Position numbers and translations under genes: made by a program
DNA from: Panax quinquefolius
Lineage: Eukaryota > Streptophyta > Magnoliopsida > Apiales > Araliaceae
Assembly: GCA_020205615.1 (NCBI GenBank)
Contig: CM035156.1
Span: forward strand, 14,452,123 to 14,516,122
Direction: 5' to 3'
DNA length: 64,000 nucleotides
Part shown: piece after piece, positions 38,834 through 50,841 of the stretch
Position numbering within the stretch: the first letter of the stretch is position 1
Layout of the letters: each line of letters opens with the position of its first letter
Notes under the pieces: model-generated
What the model was told of the DNA's origin: nothing
Databases searched by the model: none
What the model saw: only the letters and a program-made list of their open reading frames with translations

Positions 38834-39990
38834 TTGTGGCGATGTCTGAAAATGACATCCGAGAATGTTGAGAATAAAATAGAGCACACAGCGATCGTTG
38901 ATTCACCACATATCAATAATCGTGATAATGTGCATCGTGAAGGCGATAATCCTCATGCAAACAATAACACCGACCAAATGATGAATGATCAAATGTTCAG
39001 AGAGGCTTTATGCAATTTATGCAACAAAGAAAGTAGAAATGACTCCTATCCAAAACGTGGGTGGAAACACGAAAACTCTCGGCGGTCACCGCTAAACAAT
39101 TCAAGGTGCCGACCACCGAGTTTAAGGGAGAGCCAAAACCACTTCCATGCGGGCATGGATAAAGCAGATTACCAAGATATTTGATGTCTTGGGATGCTCC
39201 GAGGAGCAAAGGTTCCTTTGCGCCTTTTATGTCATGCGTGGAGGCAGACATCGGTGGGAATCGGTAGAAACGTACTCAACTTCTTTGTCTTCAAGATATC
39301 TTGGGAGAAGTTCCAGAGTCGTTTCAACGACAAATACTTTCCTCGAAAGTATTCGCCATACGAAAGAGGTGGAGTTTATCAAGTTGGAACAAAACAATAT
39401 GACCGTGTCGCAATACGAGGCAAAATTTGCGGAGTTATCACGGTTTCATCCCACTCTGTGGATAATGAAGAGAAATGGCACGAATGTTTTTAAGAGGTTT
39501 GAAGTAGAGATACGTCAACATCTTATTTCTCATAAACCGTGGTTTGTATTCGGATGTTGTAAATAGGACTCGCTTAGTGGAGCGCGATAACGAGTCAAAC
39601 GCAACTAAAAGAAAGCAACCGGCAAAATTATAATACCAATGAGTAGTCATCGGGCGCTTGACAACAAGCGTGGAGGAATCAACAAGCCAGATACTGGTAA
39701 CCACTTCCGGGGGTAATCGTACAAAATAATAAGAATGGACATTTCAAGAAACGGAGATTCAACAATGATGGAAAGACGTCAAAGACCAAAGACCTGCGTT
39801 GTTAAGGAAGGAGAAAGACCACCTATTATATGCTTCAAATGCGAGAGAGAGGACACATCATCCGAATCGTGCCATATCGTCAAAGCATGTTATAATTGTG
39901 GAAGAGAGGTCACTTAGCTCGATTTTGTCGTTCATCAAGACAAATTCAACTAGGATGGAGGCACCAAAGGTCGCCCCGTAAAAGTCAAAA
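38834..39990 (+). pseudogene. Gag of element C, frameshifted
   Basis: The likely start is the methionine at 38842 (MSENDI...), but that frame stops quickly and the reading continues in the frame of 38834-39184, then 39147-39566. The latter contains WIKQITKIFDVLGCSEE and KLEQNNMTVSQYEAKFAELS, the core of the Retrotrans_gag domain. Two zinc-knuckle blocks follow at 39830-39917: CFKCERE...C and ACYNCGRE, with later residues shifted out of frame. Gag forms particles and binds the element RNA. Confidence 0.8.
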
Positions 39991-40018
39991 CCTAGAGTAG
40001 TCAGGAGAGGCTTTTGTT

Positions 40019-40246
40019 GTGACCTCCCAGAGAGCAAGGAACCCGAATGAGGTCATCACGGGTAAGCTTATCATAAACTCTAATGAAGTCTATACTTTAT
40101 TTGATACCGGTTCTACCCATTCTTTTATTTCTCCTACTTGCGCTCATCGATTAAATTTGACTCGAGAAATTAGACTTGAACTTATCTGTGGAAACTCCGC
40201 TGGGAGAAACCTTCATTACATCCACTCGCTTATAAGTCTTGTTTGA
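40019..40246 (+). pseudogene. Aspartic protease of element C
   Basis: The open stretch contains VYTLFDTGSTHSFISPT, an intact retroviral-type aspartic protease active site (DTGS), followed by AHRLNLTREI. It lies between gag and RT. The frame ends at 40246, before the rest of the domain, because of a frameshift. The equivalent site in elements A and B has lost the DTG triad. Confidence 0.82.
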
Positions 40247-40639
40247 TTCAAATCGGTACCCTCACATTACCCGTCGATCTTATTTCATTAAAAATACTTG
40301 CATTTGACGTGATTCTAGGGATTGATTGGTTAACTACTTATCATGCAAAAATTGATTGTTTTCGTAAGTTGTTAGCTTTCATATTCCTAATCAACCTATT
40401 ATGCTAATTCAAACGACCAAACCATTAAAATCAATCACTGGTCATCTCAAGCCATAAAGCTATTCGCTTATTGAAAACGGATGTCAAGCTTTTTAGCTCA
40501 TGTCACATGATTTAAACAAAAATACGTCGCTTTTGAACGATATTTCTATTGTTAATAAATTTCCCGACGTATTCCCCTCAAGAACTTCCTGCCTACCCCA
40601 AAGCGAGAAATTAAATTTTGTATCTACCTTGAACCCGTG

Positions 40640-41993
40640 ACAAAACCTATTTCCAAAGCCCCATATCGAATGGCTCTATTGAACTTCAGAGTTAAAGACC
40701 CAACCGCAGGAATTGTTAGACATCGGCTTTATTCGTCCTAGTACTTCTCCTCGGGGTGCTCCTGCTTCTATTCGTGAAGAAGAAAGATGGGAGTATGCGA
40801 CTTTGTATTGATTATCGGGAGTTGAATCATGTCACCATCAAAAATAGGTATCCATTGCCACGTATTGATGACCTGTTTGACCAGTTGTAAGGAGCCAAAT
40901 TCTTTTCAAAGATTGATCTTCGTTCCGGATATCACCAATTGAAGATTAGAACCGCTGACATTCCAAAGACGGCTTTCAGAACTCGGTACGGGCATTATGA
41001 ATTCTAGTCATGTCCTTTGGATTGACTAATGCTCCTTGCTGCCTTCATGGATATGATGAACCGAGTATTCAAGGAATATTTAGATCACTTTGTGGTCGTC
41101 TTTATTGATGACATCCTTATTTATTCCAAAAGCCGTGAAGATCATGAGCAAAACTTGAAGCTGACACTCCAAAAGCTTCGTGAATATAAGCTTTATGCCA
41201 AGTTGAAGAAATGCGAGTTCGGCTTGAAGAAGTAGCATTCCTTGGGCACGTGGTATCAAGTCATGGAATATCCGTTGACCCAAAGAAAGATTGAAGCTAT
41301 TCAAAGTCGGAACAACCTAAATCGAATGATCAAAGACGTAGCTTTCTCGGTTTAAATGGTTATTATCGGAGATTCGTGGAAGGATTTTCTCGAATCGCTA
41401 CTCCATCGACTCAAATGACTCGAAAAGATACAAAGTTCGGTTGGAGCGAAGAATGTGAGAAGAGTTTTCAAGAACTCAAGAGAGACTTATTTCAAAGACT
41501 GCTCGACAATACCATCCGGCTCGGAGGATTTGTCATCTACAAAGTGATGCTTCGCAAAGGATTGGGATGTGTTCTCATGCAACATGGAAAAGTTATAGCT
41601 TTATGCCTCATGACAACTCAAAGAATATGAGAGGAATTATCCTACTCATGATCCGGAGTTAGCAAATGTTGTCTTTGCACTTAAAATTTGGAGGCATTAC
41701 TTGTATGGGAGAAAGTGGAAATCTTCTTTGATCATAAAAGCCTCAAATATTTCTTCACTCAAAAGGAACTCAACATGCGACAACGACGTTGGCTTGAACT
41801 ATTGAAAGATTATGATCATACCATCAAATACCATCCTAGAAAAGCGAACGTGGTAGCCGACGCGTTGAGTGAAGATCATCATATGCGAAGCACGAGTATT
41901 GTCAACGCAGAGCCCATTTTGTGTGACTTGCAAAGGATGGAGATAGAGTTAAAGACTCTGGGGACGCATGTGATGATAATAATATCTGAGTAG
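40640..41993 (+). pseudogene. Reverse transcriptase and RNase H of element C, frameshifted
   Basis: RT spans about 40640-41330. The catalytic box is [12 protein letters not shown] at 41090-41125, then [15 protein letters not shown]. RNase H follows, with [12 protein letters not shown] (41376-41630) and [20 protein letters not shown], then [13 protein letters not shown] (41688-41993). Single-base shifts at about 41030, 41250, 41640 and 41690 split it into pieces. Confidence 0.85.
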
Positions 41994-42189
41994 AACCAGA
42001 CTTTAATCGATAAAGTTAACGCCGCTTTCTCAGCTACTGCACTGGAGCCGATGCGATGAGGAAGAAAGTGCAAGAGGGTGTTATCTTTGGAAGCAAGAAT
42101 CGATGAAGAAGGAATACTTGAGTCAACTCCGGACTTTGTGTTCCTAACGACCTCGATTTAAAGTATAATATCATGATGGAGGCGCATAA

Positions 42190-43453
42190 CACACCATTTG
42201 GAATCCATCTCGGGAGTACCAAAATGTATCATGATATTCGCCATACATTTTGGTGGAAGCAATATGAAGAGAGAGATAACACTGCTTATCTCAAGGTGTC
42301 TAACTTGTCAACGAGTTAAAGCGGAGCATCAAGTACCAAAAGGTCCATCAGCAACCACTTGAAATTCCGTAATAGAAGTGGGAGCACATTACCATGGATT
42401 TTGTTACTGGCCTTCCTAAGGTTTCTCAAGGCATTGATGCGATTTGGGTCATTGTTGATAGATTGACCAAGTCCGCTCATTTCTTACCGATACGAGAAAC
42501 TTATACACTTGAACGCCTTGCTCAGTATGTACATAAACGAGATTGTAAGATCGCATGGTATGCCTAGATCCATAGTTTCGATCGAGACCCAAGATTCACT
42601 TCACGATTTTGGGTTAGTTTGCAAAAACTATGGGCACAGACTTACGATTTAGCTTCGGCATATCATCCCTCATTTTGACGGACAATCGGAGAGGACTATT
42701 CAAACTCTTGAGATCTATTAAGACTACTCGTGTCCTTGATTTCAAGGGAGTTGGGACAAGTTCTTACCATCGGTGGAGTTTTCCTACAACAACAGCTTAT
42801 CAAGCAAGTATTGCATGGCTCCATTCAAGCGTTGTATGGAAGAAAGTGTCGCTTCTCCAAGATATCTTTGGGATGAGGTGGGTGAAGCAACGTTGTTGGG
42901 ACCGGAGTTGGTACGTATGACTACGGAAAAGATTCAAACGATCCGACAACGTATAAAAACCTCACAAAATCGACAAAAGAGTTATGTTGATCTTCATCGA
43001 AAGGACGTGGAATTCGATATAGGAGATCATGTGTTGTTAAGAGTTGCTCCACGGAAAGGAGTTACAAGATTTGAAAAGAGAGGAAAACTTAATCCTCGAT
43101 TCATCGGTCCATTTTTAATCCTCGATCGAGTAGGAACTGTGGCCTATAGACTCGCTTTACCGCCAAATATGTCTCGTGTTCATAACGTTTTTCACATATC
43201 CATGTTACGTAAATATGTGAAAGACCTGAACCATATTATTGAGTTAGAACCGGACGAAATAGCGGAAGATTTGACGTATGAAGAGGTTCCTGTTCAAATT
43301 TTGGATAAGAAGGAACATATTCTACGCTCCAAGGTTATATCTCAAGTCAAAGTTTTGTGGAGGAACCACGATGTTGAGGAAATGACTTGGGAGTTAGAAT
43401 CTGAAATGAAATCAAGGTATCCTTACCTCTTCGACATACCGTATCGTACCTAA
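42190..43453 (+). pseudogene. Integrase and chromodomain-like tail of element C
   Basis: The N-terminal zinc-binding part lies near 42230-42330 and the catalytic core at 42380-42760, in alternating frames. The C-terminal portion is the longest intact stretch, 42773-43453: it has VGEATLLGPEL, FDIGDHVLLRVAPRKGV, RFIGPFLILDRVG, AYRLALPPNMSRVHNVFHIS and a chromodomain-like tail with VKVLWRNHDVEEMTWELE. The tail is thought to steer chromovirus insertion to heterochromatin. Frameshifts in the core leave it inactive as read. Confidence 0.87.
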
Positions 43454-43473
43454 TTTCGAGGGCTAAATTTCAT

Positions 43474-43486
43474 AAGAAGGGGAGGT
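43474..43486 (+). other. Polypurine tract of element C
   Basis: AAGAAGGGGAGGT directly precedes the 3' LTR. This is the plus-strand priming site for reverse transcription. Confidence 0.8.
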
Positions 43487-45903
43487 TGTAAGACCCCAAA
43501 TTTTATAAATAAAGATGAATTTTCTATAAATATTATTTTTGAATATTATGGAAATAATTTGATATAATGTTATAGTTGTGGGTAATATTTATAAATTTTG
43601 CAAAAGTATGCAAGTAGTTATATTATATTCGATTGGTGAGGGAATATTCTATTTAGCAGGAATATTCGTATAACTACTCAATCATCGGTGGACCCTATTA
43701 ATGTAATTATTATTTGATTGAGAAAACGACAAAAATATTTTATTGAAATAACGGCGGAAGTTTTACCGCTGATACTTTGTTGAACTACCTCGGTAGTAAA
43801 AGTACAATGTACGTGTGGTTGCATAGTAGCACATACCGATATTGATTATTGATGCTTATGTGAGAAGTCACCAGTTTGATTCCATTATCATTTATTAATA
43901 ATATGAATTATTATAATGATAATGACGCTTTTGTTTTATTCAGTATTATTAACGTAATAAAATGTAAAACATCTTTTATATATAAAATGTAATACTTTAT
44001 TAAAGTTATTCTATAAATAAAATATATTATATTTTATTATGCATAGTATTTTGCATAGTGTTGCATAGTGTTTGCATAGTAAAATGTTTTTATATAAATA
44101 AAATATATTATATTTTATTTAAAAGATTTTGTTTTTAAATATGAACCGTCGATTAAAGTAAATCAATCTGGACCGCTCATGGATTAATTACTATGCATTC
44201 TATTTTCCTATAAATAAAAGCTCATTCCTTCATTATTTTCTTACGAATTCAATTTGAAACTCTGTAGAGAGAAACTATAGAGAGAAAGAAGAAAAGTATT
44301 CTACTACTTCACTTTGCCAATATTCAGCCTCTTAAGGTAGGGAATATTATTTGTTGTACTCGTAAGTGGGTGTTATTCTTTTGTATTCATAAAGAGAACT
44401 TCTTTTATTCCATTCTTATTTATTCTATTGGAATAACTCAGATACGCTGTGAATCCCCTATACTTGGTGATCTTCTTCTTTTTTATTCCATTCTTCTATT
44501 ATTCTGCTTTGGAACATCCTGCGTCTGCATGTGTTTTACACCGACTGGTTCCGCTCTTTATTATTATTCATTGGAACATCCATGCATGTGTTTTTACACC
44601 CACAGTTCGGTTCCGCCTTTTTATTATTCTGTTGGAACATCCTCGTGCATGTGTTTTACACCGGACTGGTTCCGCTTTTTATCATTCTGCTTGAATATCC
44701 TATCTGTGTTTTACACCGGATCTGGTTCCATCTTTATTATTCTGTTGGAACATCCTATCGGTGTGAATTTCACCGACCGGTTCCGTTATTATTATTCTCA
44801 TTGAATAACTCATACATGCGCAAGCATCGCATGCATGGTGATTTCTTTTGTTATTCCATTCTTTATTATACCCAATTGGTTAAAACTTTGACTTCTATAC
44901 TACATGAAATTAGTAGAATATCCTCGATATTTGCGTTTCATCCAAAGATCTTTCATGGAAATATTCTTCCGATCATTCTTGAATTTTACTCTACAAAGCA
45001 AAGATTCATGTTGACAATTTGGATGTTATTAGTTCCCGAATAACTTAATTCTTGAACTTGTTTTATTGAATTCTTATATCATTGTCATCATCCTCATGTT
45101 TATTTTTTTTTAAAGTCATCTGTGGCTGTAGAGCATGGATGGACTTGGTATGATTATAACCGTGGATTATTCGTGTAATCATGATCGTAATGTTACAAAT
45201 GATGTGGTAAAAGTCCTCGATTGGTCAGTAGTGCATTGATGGATGATGGTTGGCATGATCATGACCATTAATGAATACACAACTATTCTCGCCCGTAGTG
45301 CGGGAATAATTGTGGTGGTGATACTAAAGAATATCCTCGGCAGTAGTGCGGGGGGTGATTCGATGATGTGGATTATTTATTAAAGTTTGAGTCTCAAATA
45401 TAACAAAGATGAAAAACCTTTTAAATCATAAAAGATAGTAGATTTTATTTTCTACTTGACTCTTTTAATGGATTACTTGTTCAACACGCAGCTTAAACTT
45501 GATGTTTATTATATTTTATCGGTTTAACAATGTTGAAGGCTATTGATAATTTATTCGCATTATCTTAGTCATAATATTTCTTCTTTGGGGCTAGTTGAGC
45601 TCACCTTTTCTTTCACCGTTTCTTCTGTGAAATGAGAACATAGGGGACGAGTCGGGGAACGGAGTAATGGTCCAAAGGATAGCATTAGTAGTCCTCACTA
45701 TTCTAAATAATAGTGTGATAATAATTGTAATGAGGACTCCTTTTGAGTTTGTATAATATCTAGTAGACAATATTTGTATTCAAACTCACGCTTTATGTCG
45801 TTTTGTACCCACGAGCTTATATTAATAAGTTGTATTTAAATTCTGTACCATGTATCTGACTACCCAAGATGGGTGATGTATACCTAATTTTGGGGGCGTC
45901 ACA
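43487..45903 (+). repeat. 3' LTR of element C
   Basis: Begins TGTAAGACCCC and ends GGGGGCGTCACA; 2417 bp, equal to the 5' LTR. It holds the same nested inverted-repeat array (about 44512-44800) and four stem-loops (45116-45143, 45213-45243, 45279-45313, 45329-45361). It is followed by the target duplication TAAAC and the other half of the split MITE. Confidence 0.93.
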
Positions 45904-45997
45904 TAAACAATTAATGCTTACTTGAAATTCTCAAATAACTTATATTAAGGAACAAAAATATTTCTCTAAAACGATTTATATTAAGAAACGGAGGGAG
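45904..45997 (-). mobile_element. MITE fragment, right of the element C insertion
   Basis: Continues the MITE from 36096-36250: AATTAATGCTTACTTGAAATT and AACTTATATTAAGGAACAAA, ending in the terminal repeat GGAGGGAG at 45990-45997 with TA at 45998-45999. Reading across the element gives the same order as the intact MITE at 50842-51124. Confidence 0.85.
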
Positions 45998-46156
45998 TAA
46001 TAATATACATCACAGGCAGGTGCAAGTAGCTAGTATTATACACTCCCTCCTTAATATAAGATGCTTTAGAGAAGTTTTTGTGTCTCATCTTAATATATGA
46101 CGTTTTAGAATTTTAAGTAAGCATTAATTGCTTAGTTTTTTATATTACCCCAAATA

Positions 46157-46741
46157 CTCCCTTCGTTTCTTAATATAAGTCATTTGAGAATTTCAAGTAA
46201 GCATCAATTGCTTAGTTTCCAATATTACCCCAAGTATTAAATGTAACTTTGGTTCTCTCACTATTTTTGTCCAATAAATACTCTATCCATTCCATTATAT
46301 CTGACGTTCTAAAATTTTTTACATAGATTAAGAATAGACGTAGTTTTACTATTTTACCCTTAATTAATACTTTGATCTCATTTAATTCTCCATTAACACC
46401 AAACTTGATTTTACACTCTCTCCTAATTTTCTCTCCTAATTAAAGAATAGAATTTGAACTGTTTTTTGAAAATAGAGAAAATAGTCATTAATGGTGGTAG
46501 AGAAGGAAGGGTAAAAAAGGAAACAAATTGGCAAAATATTCTTGGTTTTGTAGAACGTCAAATATTTTGGGAAGAAAAAAACCCTCTAGAACGTTAGATA
46601 TAATGAGATGGAGGGAGTAACAAACTCTTCTTCCAATACAAGGACAATATAGATAATTAATATTATAGTTAATGCTATACAATCATTACTTTAATACTTG
46701 TACACAATCTTAAAACGACCTATATTAAGGAAAGGAGGGAG
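46157..46741. mobile_element. Stowaway-like MITE 2 (middle layer)
   Basis: Terminal repeats CTCCCTTCGTTTC and GGAAAGGAGGGAG are flanked by TA at 46155-46156 and 46742-46743. Without the inner insertion it is about 246 bp, close to the 283-bp copy at 50842-51124. It is split at 46279-46280 by MITE 3. Confidence 0.9.
46281..46617. mobile_element. Stowaway-like MITE 3 (inner layer, different family)
   Basis: 337 bp, starting CTCTATCCATTCCATTATATC and ending GATATAATGAGATGGAGGGAG, flanked by TA at 46279-46280 and 46618-46619. The ends are inverted repeats of each other (ATTATATCTGACGTTCTA against AACGTTAGATATAAT). Its interior is unlike MITE 1 and MITE 2. Confidence 0.9.
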
Positions 46742-46905
46742 TAATAAATATAATTTTGGTAATCTCGCTAATTTTTACCAAATAAATAATATTTTTAATA
46801 CAAAGGCAATATAGATATTTGATATTATATTTAATGCTATACAATCATTTCCTTAATATTTATGTACAATTCTAAAAAAATTTATATTAAGAGACGGAGA
46901 TAGTA

Positions 46906-47164
46906 TCTCGTGCGTGTGTGTCTTATCAATTTCACTAGTCCTTCTCTCCCACATATCTCTTTGATAACCTTGTCTCTCTTTAATTAATTCTCCCCCAGGC
47001 CCCAGCTGATCCCCTCAATGTGCATTAATTCATTCCCTCTTAATTTATAAATAACCAGTATTCCGGCTTTATACATAAAATCTCTACGTACAATTTCTTA
47101 ATTTTCTTGCGTGCTTGGCCTTCTTCAAATTAATTAATTAACAAATTAACTTGGGTGATCGATC
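46906..47164 (+). promoter_or_regulatory. WUS: WUSCHEL core promoter and 5' UTR
   Basis: A TATA box (TATAAATA) lies at 47046-47053, so transcription probably starts near 47080, giving a 5' leader of about 85 bases before the ATG at 47165. CT-rich stretches at 46935-46985 and 47090-47125 are common in plant promoters. The nested MITEs end 142 bp upstream of the TATA box, so distal control elements must lie within or beyond transposon sequence. Confidence 0.65.
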
Positions 47165-47702
47165 ATGGAAGCTCAACAGCAGAACAACCATCCCCATTAC
47201 CTACAAGAAGCAGCAGCAGCAAACGAAGAGACTCATGGGAATAATAATAATAATAATAATAATAACAAACCCCCAAGTTTTGTGTGCAGGCAAAGCAGTA
47301 CGAGATGGAGTCCAACCACAGACCAGATGAGAATACTAAAGGAACTTTACTACAACATCGGAATAAGGTCCCCTTCACCTGAACAGATCCAGAGGATCTC
47401 AGCCTGCCTCAGACAATACGGCAAGATTGAAGACAAGAACGTGTTTTATTGGTTTCAGAACCATAAAGCTCGTGAACGCCAAAAGAAGAGGTTCATCACT
47501 ATATACTAACTCTACCTCTACTCATCATCATCTCAATCATAATATTACCTCTTCTTTCCACACAAATGCATGCTAGTAGTGCTGCTGCTGCTAATTGGAG
47601 ATCATCCCAAGTCGGCGATCATTCCATCCTTTACAACAATAACATCACTTTTACTCCTCCTTCAGGTCATGATCATCCATGCAACTACTACTACTACTTC
47701 CA

Positions 47703-47747
<45 letters not shown>

Positions 47748-48017
47748 TTCTTCATTTAATAATTTTCATTTTAATTTTCTAATCTGTAGGAGTTGTTCCA
47801 TGTCCTTCGTCTTCACCCGCAGCCGCAGGAGTGCTTTCTGCTGTTGGTCACATTGGAAGCTATGCCAATGGATCTGTGGCCATGGAAAAAAGTTTTAGGG
47901 TAAAAAAGAACTACATCTTTAACAATAATCTTCGTTAAAGTACATGTTTAAGTGTTTCTGCCCTATGATCACATGCATGTTCTAGTTCGGCCTGTAGATG
48001 ATCTTTGTATTTGGAGT

Positions 48018-48059
<42 letters not shown>

Positions 48060-48886
48060 CTGTGGGTATCAATGGTAATTTACTACCTATGCACACTTGC
48101 AACGTACATACTATATATAATGTATATATAGCTGCTGGGTACAGTCCTCCACCAGTGACAAAGAAGAGGCAATCAAATTCTCTAGAACATTCTACCTTAC
48201 TTTAATTTGATCCTTCTGATTGAGACCCTATACTTGCACATTAGAAAAATTATTGAACTAAATATTTCTAGTGACAAAAGTGCACTAGTATGTTTTTCAA
48301 ATTAACCTAGCTAGCTCACATGCCCGTTTCTATATATTTAATTTGGTAGTTGAGCAATTCATGAAGATTACTTCCTTTAATTTCATTCAATTAGATCCAA
48401 GGTTCAATTTCAAACACCGTATGAATTAATTCTTTCTAATAACCATCAGGTCAAAAATTGTTAGTATATGCATGTTAATTACCATCCCAAAATCTATTTC
48501 CTAATATTAATTTCTTTGTGGGGGTTCTCTCTTTGTTTAATAAGCAGGAGTGTTCAATATCACCAAAAGATAGCAGTGGAGGATCACTAGGCCAAAATCC
48601 ACATTTTAATTCTGTACCCTGCTTGTACCCTTTTATTGGCCACATAAAATCAATTGACGATGATGACGAAACCCTAGGAGAAGAAGAAGAAGAAGAAGAT
48701 GAGCCACGGCCAGAGATTGAAACTCTCCCCCTCTTCCCCATGTGTGGCGAGGATTCCTCCGGCTACTGCAGTGGCACTACTTCTACATCTGGGTGGTATC
48801 GGTCCAACGTGAACGACAGCAGCTTCGGTGGTTCTGCTCGTGCTTCCCTTGAGCTAACCCTTAACTCTTACATCATCGATAGGTAG
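47165..48886 (+). CDS. WUS: WUSCHEL homeodomain transcription factor (three exons, two frame breaks)
   Basis: WUSCHEL keeps stem cells in shoot and floral meristems and acts in the nucleus. Exons: 47165-47665, 47790-47899 and 48548-48886. Introns 47666-47789 (phase 1) and 47900-48547 (phase 0) have GT-AG ends. Residues 43-109 form the WOX homeodomain, with [13 protein letters not shown] and [14 protein letters not shown]. Exon 2 encodes [16 protein letters not shown] and AMEKSFR, found in eudicot WUS proteins. Exon 3 carries an acidic run, the WUS box TLPLFPM (48722-48742) and an EAR-like LELTLN (48848-48865), both repression motifs. The N-terminus has a polyasparagine run. Exon 1 needs two frame changes, one near 47498-47505 and one near 47560-47575. 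Joined exons total 950 bases, 2 more than a multiple of three, as two one-base insertions would give, for about 315 residues. The identity is firm; whether the breaks are real is open. Confidence 0.93.
47706..47745. repeat. TA microsatellite in WUS intron 1
   Basis: About 20 TA dinucleotides inside the 124-bp first intron. A second TA run, 48022-48057, lies in intron 2. Confidence 0.95.
48022..48057. repeat. TA microsatellite in WUS intron 2
   Basis: About 18 TA dinucleotides within the 648-bp second intron. Confidence 0.95.
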
Positions 48887-49117
48887 CATGCAGCAGGTCC
48901 TGATCTCATTTTCACTACATTAAAATTAATTAATGCAAATATAGTAGTAGCTCAACCGGCCGCCCGGCATTTTCACCCGGCCTAGCTAGTTTGTTAAGCT
49001 AGCGCATTTTGATCATGATGATGATCGATGCATGTTTATCTTAGATAAGAATTAAGAATATATATGCATGAATATATGGAACTATTAGTTGACTAACGCT
49101 ACTAATTAAATTGATCA

Positions 49118-49171
<54 letters not shown>

Positions 49172-50841
49172 GGATTGATCATATATAGCTAACGTTCTAA
49201 CAAAAAAGTTTACCTTACAATAAATCCTTATCGTCCATCTCAATATCTAACGATCTATATAACTCTTGTCCGTAGTTTAATTTTCAGTATTTCGCAGTTT
49301 AATACTGTGGACGAGACATATGTTCAAAATATCTTTCTTGTAAAAGTTTCTCGTTCGCAATATTAAAATACGGACACTAAATATGATTAACAAATTGAGA
49401 AATAACGTCGTTTTTAAATAAATATCGCGCATTATTAAAGTACAAACGTTAAATATGACTGATCAATTGAGAAATTACATCGTATTAGTTAAATTCAATT
49501 TTTTTTTAAAATTTCTATAGGGTCCGCAATTAATATTAACCTTTTTCTATCCTTGTTTTTTTGTGTTGAGTTTAGATATCCAAATTTCTTGATTAATTAA
49601 CCTAGGTAGTTAGTCACGTATACACGTACGTACGGCCATTGGTCCCCTTCCCTTCATTCTCTAGCTACCTACGTACCTACCATGCAAGCAATCGGCAATA
49701 CTAATACGAATAAATAGAGAACGAAAGCAAATTAGTGCGTGTTTCTTTATACTACGTACGTACGTACGTACGTACGTTATGATCATCCCTAGCCTCCCTC
49801 CCATGCATATATTAATCAATAGCAGCAAGTAATTAAGGAATTAATTCCGCAATTGGAACCTCACATGCATTGCATTTGGTCCGTCTACATTTTATAATAT
49901 GGTTAATATGCACTTGTGTTAAATTAAACCTATTTAATTTAATTTAATTTACCAAAATGTGTATCGAGAATTAATGAGCTGGAGACATTATTATTATTGT
50001 GGGAAATGAAGGAAGGAAGGAAGGAAGGAAGGAATTATTAATGTACACAACACAAGCAAGCTTTTGAAGTGAATGACAGTCCCCTTCTAGTTCTACCGTC
50101 TGATTCACGTGTACCACAACTAATTATGTTAATCTATACACGCGCTTAATGTATCACGTGAAAGAGAATGACAGATTTGAGTTGGGACCGGACACTCATC
50201 CCATCCCATGATGGATGTCGTTTTAAAGTTCGGGCGTTGCGTCCTAAGCTCAGCCTCCACTGCACCGCCCTGCAAACCTGTACTACTTAAAATAACTCTA
50301 TACCAATTGATAAATTCGTCAGAATAATTAAACAGAAATAATTTGTTCAAACGAAAAATTTGAGAGTATAATTTATTTGTTCGCTGTAATAAATTTCTTT
50401 TATTAATTTGATTTAATTATCTTGTTCAATTTATTTGTTTGCATAAAAATATTCTTATACTTGTGATCAAGACTACAAGTATGTTATTATTATACTCCGT
50501 ATTTGACGGCCGTTTATTTATTAGATTTATATATATAGAAGAGTTAATAGAGATGCAGTGTAGAATAATCACTCTGGGATACGAGGATTAGTAGAGTGAT
50601 TACTCTATTATCGTATGAAGTTTGAATATATTATGAAGTTTAAATAGTCCTTCGTAAATATCACAAATTATTTGCTTCTCCCTCGATTGTTGTCACGGTA
50701 ACGACCTAAAAATCCAACTTAACTTATAATTAGAAATTTTAAATATTATTTAATAAAATAAAATTTTAATAAATATAATTTTGAGTTATGTGTTTGAAGG
50801 TTAATGGTAGAATTTTGGCTATGTGCAAAAATTAATTAGTA
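48887..50841. other. WUS 3' flank, no further gene seen
   Basis: Contains a TA microsatellite (49121-49168), an ACGT run (49752-49778) and a GGAA run (50007-50034). No open frame with a recognisable product on either strand. The 3' UTR and polyadenylation site of WUS should lie in the first few hundred bases, but no signal stands out. Confidence 0.7.

Larger units (their letters stand above)
36252..45903 (+). mobile_element. Complete Tekay-like Ty3/gypsy element C
   Basis: Two LTRs of 2417 bp (36252-38668 and 43487-45903) flank a 4.8 kb interior with primer site, gag, protease, RT, RNase H, integrase, a chromodomain-like tail and a polypurine tract. The 5-bp target duplication TAAAC is at 36246-36250 and 45904-45908, with one extra C before the 5' LTR. 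The element sits inside a MITE. The order of domains and the tail segment VKVLWRNHDVEEMTWELE are typical of Tekay/Del chromoviruses. The interior is interrupted by frameshifts, so it appears inactive as read. Confidence 0.92.
46043..46903. mobile_element. Stowaway-like MITE 1 (outer)
   Basis: Starts CTCCCTCCTTAATATAAG at 46043 and ends GGAGATAG at 46903, followed by TA. Its middle is split at 46155-46156 by MITE 2. Left (46043-46154) and right (46744-46903) parts together give the same block order as the free copy at 50842-51124. It is more diverged than MITE 2, as expected for the oldest layer. Confidence 0.85.

Noticed and set aside
44370..45043. Overlapping plus-strand open frames in the element C LTR
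   Set aside because: They come from the tandem repeat array in a non-coding LTR, and the matching frames at 37269-37529 differ.
47163..47378. Minus-strand open frame over WUS exon 1
   Set aside because: Shadow of the WUS coding strand and its AAT repeat; no independent support.
47566..47898. Open frame with a tyrosine-isoleucine run
   Set aside because: It reads through WUS intron 1 and its TA microsatellite; the splice sites and downstream frame show that this is not the protein.
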